This document shows, in pieces, positions 10,839-21,454 of a stretch of DNA of 64,000 bases. The notes under the pieces were generated by a model. That model saw nothing but the letters and a program-made list of their open reading frames with translations. It was not told the origin of the DNA and searched no databases. The stretch's first letter is position 1, and the number at the start of each line of letters is the position of its first letter. Source of the DNA: Paragyromitra xinjiangensis (taxonomy: Eukaryota > Ascomycota > Pezizomycetes > Pezizales > Discinaceae). Where the stretch lies: the NCBI GenBank assembly GCA_038503065.1, contig JBCAMK010000002.1, forward strand, positions 372,001-436,000. Direction: 5' to 3'. The translations under genes were made by a program, and so were the position numbers.

Positions 10839-13800
10839 ATGGATGGACAAGGCCCGCGGCCGCGCCAGGGTGGGGCTACAAACAACTACGGCGGATACGA
10901 CTACGGCGAGAGGGCTGGGTATGGAGAAAGGGATAGACGAAGAAATGACCGTGAGGTAGAAAGGCCTGGCGGTTATGGTGGCTATGGAGGAAGTGATTAT
11001 GGTCGAGATGCTCGACAACCTCAATCTAGGTCACAGCAACGGGAACTGGCACCTGGCGGTGCCGAGCAAGGTTACCGTAGGGATAGGAGCCGGGATAGGA
11101 GTCGCGAAAGGGACCGGAGCCGTGAAAGAGACCCATCTCGTGGTGTGCCTAGACAGAATGGTGTGAAGAATTACGGGCCGGGGACTAGGAAGCTGGAGGG
11201 TGAGAGGAAACGCGATTTTCCAATTGATTTTTGTGGGTAAGGTTAGGAATGCTGAAGCCAGTTCTTTGGGGTCAGATATTTTGAGTGTCATTGAGAAGGA
11301 TTGGGATTTTATGACCCTCGATAGTTGCGTCCCTGTCAAAGTGGCTTTGCAATTGATGGATACCAGCTCCCTAGGAAGGGCATACCAGTATGATGCTTTT
11401 CGACAAACAAATTCTGAGCTTCAGTATGCCCTGCAAGCGATTGTGAACGGTGGGGCCGTATTTCGTATAAACAAAAATGAAAATATATTCTAAATTTGGT
11501 TCTAGATCACCATCAGGGTTTCAATAGCTCTATAGGAACGTTCCACAGCATAATGAGGAGTATCACTACATCTCAAGGGAAAGTTAGGGCTCTCAGGGAG
11601 TCACTAATCCAAGCAAAGTCCGACCTTTCCACATCAAAGCCTGAGGTGAAAAATATGGTTGATACTTCACAAAAATATGATACCATGCTGAGAACATTAT
11701 CGTTGATGTTCGTTTCCCCTTGTTCCTTTCGCACACGAAACGAGGTCTTCTCATGCAATTGAAAATGGTGCTGATTCTCCGAAAAGAGAGCAGCTCAATG
11801 ATGTTCCGGAGAGACTAGAAGCACGAATATCGGAGAAAAGATTTCTTACCGCTGTTGAAGTCTTGTCCGACGCGCTTAAGGTCATAAATCAACCTGAGAT
11901 GATGGAAATTGGTGCCCTATCCGATCTAAGAACATACTTGGGCAGTCAAGAATCGGTAACATATCTTACTAAATCATATTTAAACCCCCTAACACGGCTA
12001 CTAGTCTTTGGCCGACATTTTGATTGAAGAACTGCACAACCATCTATATCTCAAGTCGCTGTATTGCGTGGACCGGTGGAAGCCATATTCTCCTCACCAG
12101 AAAGACTGTAAGACCAGTAATAACCCTTTATAGATTTATGGACTAATAATTTTCAAGTGTCTGGCGAGGATAGCACTTCTGGAGTTAGCGATAAGAGGTT
12201 TTCTACTCCAGGTTTGGCTCACCATTCTGAATGTTTTTTCTTTGCTAATCGTGGGAAGCACTTTTGGTGAAATCTGGAAAGAGGCCATTTCATCAGTTTC
12301 TTGACTCGAATGATTTCACCCAACCTGTGAGTTCCAGAAATAATCTTTTTCTCTGCTCCTCGCTAATATCATCAGATGGTTGAAGATGCGAATGCAAATA
12401 AAAACCCTGAGGCTGATAGCATTTACTACATTCGTCTCCTCCTGGAAGCTCTTAATAACCTTGGTCACCTCTCTAATGCTATTGGAACGGTCAATCAACG
12501 TTTGCCAGTAGAGTTGTTTAAACTTGTTGACAGGACAAACAATGAAGTTGACCAACGACATCCAAGCTCTTTGACTGGCGTAACGAGGGCGGCTGGTACT
12601 TTTGGCAAGACTATGGATCTTGGACTAAGCGAGAACGATGTTCGTGTTACTGTCATACACGATCTACTTTGGACTTTGTACTCGAAATTTGCGGCTGTTA
12701 TGGAAGGTCATAGAGTAATATACGATGTGGTTAAGGGGATTAGCAAGAGGGATGGATCAGAGGATGCGGCTTCTTTAACAAATGGGTTCATGGAGGTTTG
12801 GCAACTAATACAAAGCGAAGTAATATCATCCCGTCATCACGGAGAAGAAGCCTACTAACTAATACAGATGCGATCTTTACTTCATGATTATTTGACAATG
12901 ACCGACAGCCGGAGCGTAGCAAGTGCACCGAAGGGCCCTAACATCAATAACATTATTACTACCAGGCCTCCTCGAGACAAAAATAAGGTAACGGATCTCA
13001 TTTACAAAATAGTTGCATTTAGCTAATTCCATGCCAGATATTATTTAAATTGGCCAACACAGATAGCACTTCCTTGCTTATGAAAGTTGATCAGGACGAC
13101 TTGGAATCAATTTTGAAGGCCTCGGTGCCTGGCCTTGTCTCTGAGTCTCTTCGACCTGCAACTACTTCTACGGATGTTCATACATCTTCAGATGGTGCCG
13201 CAACTGGCCACAAGCTTCTCATTGAACCAAGCGTCTTTAATATGGGATTCTTGCTTCCTCCATCCCTCGCCTTCTTGAATCGCATCAAGGAGATTGTTCC
13301 AGCTGGGTAATTCCCTTTCTTTAGATGGTCTACGCCCATTCTAACAAAGAGACAGCTCCGGTATCGTCCTCAGCACTTTGACATCCTTCTTGGACGATTT
13401 CTTGGTCAATGTGTTTCACCCGTCACTAGAGGATACGATTCGTGATCTCTTCAACCAAACTACTAGCGATCTAGACGCTTTCCACCAGGATCCTCAATGG
13501 GCAGCTGTTGCAAAGAAACCAGTCATGAAAGGAGCCATTTCTTTCTTCGGCCTAATCACTGCTTTGTGTAAAATGCTCGACACTATCCCACCTGATCAAG
13601 CGTTTGGCCAATTAACGATCGATTTATTGGACTCTTACTATAACAAATGCTTGGAATGGTATAAAGGTTCGTACTTGTTCGGCCCTTGAACTTGGGAAGC
13701 GCATGGATTTTTCTAAATATTATGTGGTGACCAGAGCTCGTTTCCAGGCATCGTGCTGCCTCGGGGGATGCAGGTGGACCCGTTCTTGAAACTAAGAAGA

Positions 13801-15078
13801 GCGCTGAGTGGGCGGAGAACCCTAATGTTCGTGCTGCAATGCTAGAAAGCTGGTCTGGCAGCGACCCAGATGAAGCCCTGAAAAAGGTTGGTGTTATTTT
13901 GGTATTAGCTGATATGAGAACTATTGTCACTAAAATCAATGTAGGAAATCGAGATCGACCTCAAAGAACAAGGAGAAAATCCCATTAGCTCTGCGGACCT
14001 AATCACAGATCGAAAAGTTATACACTCTTTATGCATATTGTATTCAAGCATGGTAACTCCCGAAATATTTCTGCTCTTGGTTTGAAATAGCTAATAATTT
14101 GGAATTAGAAATGGCTTGCGAGTAATGTAGTGCAGCTTCGGCACGTCGAAGATGCACCGAGCTTTTCCAGGAAAGAAGGCGTGTCACCTGGGGTTCGTCA
14201 TCTCTCACGTCGTCTTCCTAAAGGCCTGAAACTAACTTGACAACAGCGCCCACGGCGGAGATGGACGCTAATCGAGCCCACCAAAACGCATGATGATGAT
14301 GTTAAGGCTGTATACCTGCCGATGACCACAGAGACCGTCAAGTGAGTTTTAAGCCCATTGCGAGAAAATTTCAGGTAGTCTAATCAACCACTTTAGTGGC
14401 TTTGACGGGGTGGTGAATCGTTTCCAGGAGCTCGCAAATACAATTCTCTTTACGCTACGCGCTGAAGCAAGATGCCATGTGATACACTACTTGCATCTCT
14501 GTTTGACGGAAGGAAATTATTGCCTCGATAGCACTATCAATACTCCCGACTCTAATGTGATATCTCTCAATGTCGACCTCGTATCGTTTGACGAAGAAAT
14601 ATCCAACCTCCTTCGGGAGAAGGAAACCAAGTATGTACTACATTTAAATGTACCCTTTGATAAATTTTATAAATACTGATATAGGTATTCTAGATATCTT
14701 GTGAGGGGGCTCGGATCACTCATGGACCATATTCTTGTCGCCAACGCCAATCAGATAAAGATCATCAATAATGCTGGTGCTGAGAGGATGCAGCTCAACA
14801 TTCTTGTTCTCCAACAGAATCTCAAAAATATTGAAAGGGGGGTGAAGCTGGATAGGTCCACCAGATTCTACGCACTCTATACCGGCGGCATGCAAAACCT
14901 GATAGCAACAGCAAAGTCAGGCAAACTTGACTTTAGTTATGATGATCTGAAGGTGCTCGTGGAACTATACTTTTCTGAGGCAATGAGCAATCGCCGCGAA
15001 TCTTCGTCGGCATTACAGGCGCGCCGTTCTCTAAACGAAAATTTATTATCGCTTTCAGAGATCATGTGGACATTGTAG
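10839..15078 (+). CDS. SEC8: Exocyst complex subunit Sec8 (EXOC4)
   Basis: Sec8 is a rod-shaped subunit of the exocyst, which tethers secretory vesicles to the plasma membrane at sites of polarised growth. Seventeen exons are proposed: 10839-11199, 11258-11449, 11506-11707, 11787-11955, 12005-12107, 12158-12211, 12259-12326, 12376-12819, 12868-12987, 13038-13306, 13356-13666, 13735-13886, 13945-14052, 14109-14192, 14247-14341, 14397-14630 and 14685-15078. They total 3360 nt, 1119 residues. The conserved Sec8 N-terminal block begins near residue 121 (DWDFMTLDSCVPVKVALQLM, then HHQGFNSSIGTFHSIM and EARISEKRFL), followed by PVELF, RSLLHDYL and TSFLDDFL. The first 120 residues are a Gly/Tyr- and Arg/Ser-rich extension that is not part of the exocyst fold. 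The first intron (11200-11257) uses a weaker acceptor, GAAG, chosen because it alone keeps frame. Confidence 0.9.
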
Positions 15079-18000
15079 CGAGAGATATCCAAATACAGTT
15101 GTAGTTATTACTTGGGTGGTGGCTAGTTTAAGGCATTAAAATATCTAACCGGAAAGAGCGGAAACTATGGCTTTGGGCCTAACCCCATACGTAACGTGGT
15201 TTGAAACCTCCTCTATAATGCATGATTCCCAAGGATTTCCAATAAAAATTTAATTCTATTCCTCGTACACACTCCCCATATACTTCCTGCACGTATGACC
15301 CATACCTCTAATCTCTTTATCATATCCCCCGTCTCTACACAACCTAGTGCAATAAAACTATGAAATGAGGGAACTTGCCCTTTAGAAAGAAAGAGAAACT
15401 CAAATATACAGAAATCGTAAGAAAAATCCAATTTAGTTGCTAACATCTTCCGCTGAAGCCCTAAGTACCCTAGAAGCCGTTTAAGCACCTTAGTTCGAGC
15501 TTTGGATCCGAAACGTGAAACCTGCCATTAACGAAGGCTATCAGCTGGGTCTAAAACTTCCAAAGCAAAGGACTCTTCTCTCATTATCAACAAAAGGGCC
15601 AACTTACGAGGTTCTCTTCAGTGATTTTTATGAATTGGACAAATACCCTTTGCCTGAAGCTTCTGGACTTCTCTACTCTCCCCATTCTCTCCACTCCATC
15701 CACAGTTAGGGTAATTCCCGCATTTCTTAATCCCGCTTTCCTCCTTGTCCGTGCATTTACAAGTCCAGCGTGCGATAACGTCGAAGCACATATTTATAGT
15801 TGTGTGAGGGTAGATTGTGTATACGTAGCTAGAGAAGGAAGTTGATGTAAAATAAACTAAGCGGAAATCGAACCCAATTTATACTGTCTACTTGCTATTA
15901 CTCTTACCATATCCAGAAATCTATACACATTTCAACCGGCAAGTCTGTTACGTGTACTGCCTTTCTAAAATCGTCTAATGTCTAAAACATCTTTCTTACT
16001 TTTTCTAGGGATTTAGAATTCCGAAGCCTCAAACATAGGCGGTGTGACATATCAGTCGAATTTTAAAAATGCACGTATTTTAGTTAATGAGTGTTTGTAG
16101 AGTCATATTCTGTAGGTTGTAATGCGTGTCAAACCAATTCCGTATAATATCAACGGGGGTAGAGATGCGCTGGTTCGATAATCAGCGAAAAGACTACTTT
16201 AAAGTTTCACATAATCCGTATGTAACGAGGGTATAAGACCTTTCAAGAAGTGTCCAGCAAAACAGTATGTGACATGCCACGTCTAATTAAATATGACGTC
16301 TGTTTAAAAGTGACATGCATCGCCGATCATTGGTTTGCTATAGTGATCATGTCGCGGACTAAAATCGAGTGATCTAATATGATGAATACTAGAACTAAAA
16401 TGTTTCGGAGGCTATTCTAGCTTCCAGACGTATAGGAAATACAATAAAAAGTGATCTCCAATATCTCGACCTACTTGAGAATAGCTCGGATGAGTGTTTG
16501 AGCATACCTCGGTCATACACATGTAGTTCTGGCCAATATGGTTAACCCTAAACCAGAACTCTGGATGTATATTGGTGTTTCACAAAATCGTCCAAGACTA
16601 AATTCCGTCCAGAACAAAACTGTGCCCAATAATGTGTTGAAACGGCTTATAAGTAGGATGAAGGCACAAGGCCTTGGATTTTGGATCACTACGTCGGTTT
16701 CTTAGTTTCTAGCGAAGCTTGATGGCCATGCTGGCGGAAAATGAAGCATCCAAGTTACATACAGCTTGGCATCTGTATGCCTACAAAGTAGTCTAGAGAT
16801 TTTTAAGGATTTAGGTTGGCTCGCTATTTCATTCTTTGTTAACCTATATACATGTATACACATAAGAAGCAAACTATAACCCCAAAGGAGTGGGAGTTCT
16901 GTTCCCACGGGGTTACAGATCCTAGAACAAGGGCTTTTCGGGGCGACTAAGTAGCTTCTTTGGTGATATCAGTTCTTTTGGAGCTGTCTTGAGCAAATTG
17001 TTGAGCTAGGTCCTCGGCGTCTTCTTTGTTTGGGCTTCTGTAGCCTTACCCGTGCCTCCTATTCACATCTCACCGCTCAGCAAACAAGAAGCAAAATATT
17101 CCGATGTCGCTTTGTCAGACTATCGTGTTGAATAAAACTTGCAACATTAACCGGTTCTTAACGGGAAACCTGCATGGAAATTTTTCAGCAATGCGGGGCA
17201 TGCAAGAAACCGAAGTGCATGCATGTAATTATAACCAACGTGTCAGGTTCTTTGTGTACCAGGAACCCGTTTCGCTGCAGACCAGCCGACTAGCCTCCGA
17301 AATATCATTGGCTTGGATTGTTTGAGGTAGGAGTACGTTCTACCACCGCCTGACTTTCCTACTGGACACAGAATGTCGCTCATTTGGAAATGGGTTGATC
17401 CACTGGTTTCTCGGCCCGTCATGCGATAGACTGGGACGAGCAATCAAAGAGTCTAACGTAAAACATGAACGTTTGTAAAGCTTATCATTGGAGGATAACG
17501 AGATTTGGGATCGAGTGGATATAAATCATCCCGCAAACCTAAATAGGCGAATCTTTAGTACCGATCCCTAGGTTGAGCGTGTTCTACCTTTGATCATGTA
17601 ATTATTCACATTACAGAGATTCTTAAATCTCAGTATACGACGCTCAGCTCTCGATTCCAATACTCGTGCTCAATTTCCCACAGCTTAGCATTAGGCACAC
17701 AAAGGCGAAATGTAGTGACAGTATGGTGAAACATGACCCTTAAGCCTTCATACTTAAGTCCCAATGATTCTCCGGGGTGTCGGAGACTGTGCAGTAGTTC
17801 TTAGAGGTTGCACTTAAAGTTTCAGTGCCCAATTCTTGGGGATGGGGCTCTCTAGCGTTGTGCAGTCAAGGGTGGGATGGTGCGGGTGATCGATAACCGC
17901 TCAGATCGGTTATCTATATCCGCCCACATCCGCATTTCACTGCTCACAAATTGCCTTTAAATTTCGATTCAACCAGTACACTAAGAAAAGATTGGACCCT

Positions 18001-18270
18001 ATCAGAATTTGCGGGCAAGAATACCGAAATGCTCTTGCAAGTGCGATTACGAACGCTGTATTACCACTATATTTGTACCACGTAACCTACGAAATGCATA
18101 CAAGTGTCTTTAAAGAATCAGCAGCAGAGATGTGTCTTAGCTATCCAATCGTTTATAGTATAATAGTCTCCCGAAAGGATTACCAAATTTGTTGGCGTTG
18201 AAAACCGGTCAGGCCTTCGTGTTCATCTCTTGCCCCTAGACCTAGAAGCACTTCCTAAGTAACGTACATA

Positions 18271-18767
18271 TGTTCCGACCGGTATTCCACTTTCGTCCAT
18301 CTACAAATTGACACTTAAAGATGGCCGATCTTCAAATGAAATTTTTTCCAACTATGGTTCAGACCCTTAACTACCCTAACCACCACTGCACCTAACTATC
18401 ACAGCTTCACCCTATAAAACTTTAAACACTTTCGATGCTTGGGTTTTCACCCTCTACTAGTAATGTACTGTACTGTACAACTTTGGGATAAATCACATAT
18501 CTCAAGTTGTAGTTAAAAGGAAAGTTCACCATCGTTATCATGTTGTAAAATTTTCATTCTGTTGTAATGGTACATGGTGATTATTATGCTTGTGTAGCAT
18601 ACCTCGCCTAGAGGCATGAGATTCTTTGAATATGGGGCATCTTTTAGTGTCAATTTGTAGATGGGCCAGCTGATACTCAAAGTGGTCCTGTTTGTAAATG
18701 GGTTGGCCTATTTGCCTACCGGCCGACCCGTTTGTAAATGGGCTTTAACAGAATACCAGTCGGAACA
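18271..18767. mobile_element. MITE-like element with long terminal inverted repeats (copy 1)
   Basis: The left end TGTTCCGACCGGTATTC and the right end (reverse complement TGTTCCGACTGGTATTC) are inverted copies. A second inverted block, CCATCTACAAATTGACACT at 18297 and its complement at 18642-18664, lies inside them. The element is 497 bp and is flanked on both sides by CATA (18267-18270 and 18768-18771), a possible target duplication. The left arm lacks about 75 bp present in the right arm. No coding capacity is visible. A collinear, diverged copy starts at 63269, so this is a dispersed family. Superfamily is not assigned. Confidence 0.8.
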
Positions 18768-19201
18768 CATACCTTTGTATATTGAGCTGTGATCTTGCTC
18801 ATGATTAAGATACAAACTGTATAATACTCGAGTGTATGCACGTATATCATATTCCACACCCTGGTACGAAGTCAGTGCACATGCAAAGCTGTCTGGGTTA
18901 TAGCCTATCATACACTTTTAGTAGCTCCTTACGACATTTATATGTTTGATACCTATTTGGCTGCCGGCATTTTTTCAGGCAAGCCATGTTTTGTTACAAA
19001 GAATTGTGCAGGGCCTTGCCCCGCAAAATAGGACCAGATGCCATTGGTGAAATGTAGGGGACGGCATCACCGTGGGCCTAAATAAGGCTGCCAAACGATA
19101 AAATACCGGCCGTAATATACGGTAGTTAGGTGTGGGTGAAACATAAACTTCATCCAAACCACTTGTCCCCACACTATACTACAACAAGCACTTAAGCTGG
19201 G

Positions 19202-19640
19202 ATGGCGGCTTCTAATGATACTAGTCCTGTCCCTTGGTCAAATTGCTTTTGCTGATATAGTGCTGGTGAGGGGTGCCTGAAGCTATCTCCCACGTGTCTT
19301 CTTTAGAAAAGAAAAAGATTACAGAATTGTGCTCTGTGGACATTGTAGACAGGAAAATAACCCTGAAGCTTGAGTAGTTGAGAGGACAGCTCAAGCAGAC
19401 TCGAGAAGAGCAAATCCTAGTCTTAGGTAAGAGAATTCAACGCGCTGCCTGAGGCCTAGTTACTGCGAGTGATTTGTAATGTCTAACTTATGGCCAGAGA
19501 GAGCTCGAGCTCAACGACGATAAGCATACGGAGTCATCCTCAAGTGAGAAATTGTACAAGTGGTCAGCATACAACCTAGCTTTAAACGGGCTTCTATGTA
19601 GGTACTTGCCTTACTGCATTCGCGTGAATGCATCATAGTT
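19202..19640 (+). pseudogene. Decayed three-exon gene with two in-frame stops
   Basis: An ATG at 19202 opens MAASNDTSPVPWSNCFC, then TGA, and runs to a donor GTGAGG near 19265. Next comes an acceptor TTCTTTAG, and an exon near 19307-19426 encoding a charged coiled coil (KKKITELCSVDIVDRK) with one TAG. After an intron GTAAGA with CTAAC branch site there is a third exon (ELELNDDKHTESSSSEKLYK). The joins keep one frame. Both stops are one C-to-T change away from CGA or CAG. I recognise no family. Further exons may exist after GTACTT near 19600. It could also be non-coding sequence that looks exon-like by chance. Confidence 0.3.
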
Positions 19641-20774
19641 AGTGTTTAGTGAGATAAAAAATGAAAAAGCGCGTACCTCGACAGTCGCGTGTACCGGTCA
19701 TTTTAATTTGGTGATTGCAACTAGTTGAATATGATGGTCCGGCAAAACTATAATCGAAACCTGTCGTTTTTTGGTTAGCTTTGCCGCAGCCAACTGATTT
19801 GTTTTGTGTGGCGTAACTACATGTAGCCCATATGCGTGACTATAACATATGATAAAAAGATCGGGAAACCAGGATTTGCAAGGGGGGCCTTGTGGCCGAT
19901 CTTACAGCTGGAACCAATAGTATCCCCGAACCTCAAGCCTCACGTTTCTCGATCTTTTTCGCCGTACGATATACTTACTGGCAGTAATTAATAGTGCTGG
20001 CGCCTACCAGTGGATATTTCCACACGATTTCCAGACAATCTTGTTTGCTGGGTGGAAAATCTTCCCGTCCTCTAGGCCAGTACGGCTTAGGTACGCGCAT
20101 AGTGACCTGACACGCGTACGCACAGTGGCTCATACCTACAAAATGAGAAGTTGATCTTTCGTCATCATGGTCACTAGGATGAGTAGCAACAAGTGGTCGC
20201 CAAAAGCCAGGAAAAGAGATATACCAAGCTTTTTCTAGTCTCATTTCGTTTCTCGTCCTTGAGTCGCTGGGTGGGGGTTTGGTCCGAGATGTAGCTAGAG
20301 GCTTTAGCCCATGTAGCCCTCCATCAAATTTAACAATTTGTGACATCTGGGTCTGGTATGGAGACTCGTTAGGGTTTATCCGGAACAGGGCCCCCACCTC
20401 TCCGGAAACCTAGTCTACCGTGACTGGTTTATCGTGAGCCTTCACTGAGGAAGAAACGAGTTAATCTCATATCACCCCCAGTTATCATGCGGTGAATACA
20501 GAGCACTCATAGCAAGTAGCAAAGCATGGGGTCACTCAATATTTTTAGGTACATGCGGTTGACTGGCTATTGTTGCGGTAGTTGTTTGAAGGTTACATGT
20601 AACGTTATGAACTGCCGTGGCACGTCTGCCTATCCCGGACGGGTTATATCACAGCCTGCTCTTGCAATTCCCTAGAAGATCACATAGTGGTCTTATTACA
20701 CAGGTTTCCAGGTTTACCCTTGATCCCACAGTATCCAGTTGCTAATTTCCCTTAAATCAGCCAGGAGACCTATT

Positions 20775-21200
20775 GCCCACCCCCCAAAACACACCGAAGG
20801 TGGCCCGCTTCGCAGTTTCTGGGACCACACTTTCTTGTGATAAATGAAAACCTAGCTGTACTAGAGGCTTCGCAGATCCAAGGACCCATGCTCTCTAGCT
20901 TTGTTTTGTTCCCAAACTCAAATTACCAAGAATGGTATAGGAAAATTCGAGGGAGAGTTGGAGCAATGTATCTTTTATATGGTGTTGCCATGCAGATCTG
21001 CAAGTGCCGGCAACTTGACTACTAGCATTTGGCTCTCATTCGCTCAATAATAGCAATTGGAGTAGGAAAGGAACCATAAATTAGATGTTTCTAGACTTAT
21101 AGATCTACTAGTGTAGTTACCTTTTTTGTTTATTGCGAGGAAGTATGGTTTAAAAAACCGTGAAGTGGGCTACTTTTGGTGTGTTTTGGGGTGGGTGGGC
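20775..21200. mobile_element. MITE-like element with about 42-bp terminal inverted repeats
   Basis: The left arm starts GCCCACCCCCCAAAACACAC and continues through GAAGGTGGCCCGCTTCGCAGTTT. The right arm, read on the opposite strand, is GCCCACCCACCCCAAAACAC followed by CAAAAGTAGCCCACTTCACGGTTT. The arms match over about 42 bases with a few mismatches and one small indel. The element is about 426 bp and shows no coding capacity. No clean target-site duplication is visible, so the exact ends are uncertain by a few bases. It is unrelated in sequence to the 18.3-kb element. Confidence 0.7.
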
Positions 21201-21454
21201 GAGGACTTCCCAACCGCATATCCATGTTATCAAGACCTCGAGTGATAGGTTATGAATCCCCCTACAACACATGTCGTGGGTTACTTATTTTATTTTAAGC
21301 AGCACCCTTCACAGTAGATTTGTAATAGAACTGAAGGTTTTCATTACTTGCCATGTCAGTAGGCGAATTGGTTGGCCATTTAGTCACAGCAGACCAACCA
21401 TTCGGGTAGTTTACAGTAGCTTTCTTTCTTTCGACTAACATACAGAGAATCACA

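Larger units (their letters stand above)
15079..21454. other. Gene-poor, repeat-bearing island
   Basis: This 6.4-kb stretch has only short open frames, none over about 140 codons and none of a recognised family. It contains two elements with long terminal inverted repeats (18271-18767 and 20775-21200), a decayed spliced gene (about 19202-19640), and a short palindrome GATAACCG/CGGTTATC at 17892-17914. Short peptides at 15515-15709, 17992-18201 and 20837-21025 cannot be supported as genes. Confidence 0.6.

Noticed and set aside
16950..17045. Minus-strand peptide SPNKEDAEDLAQQF...KEAT-stop resembling a gene's last exon
   Set aside because: No upstream exon, acceptor context or family can be found; too short to call.
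17892..17914. GATAACCG/CGGTTATC palindrome within GC-rich degenerate arms
   Set aside because: Too short and degenerate to define an element or binding site without other copies.
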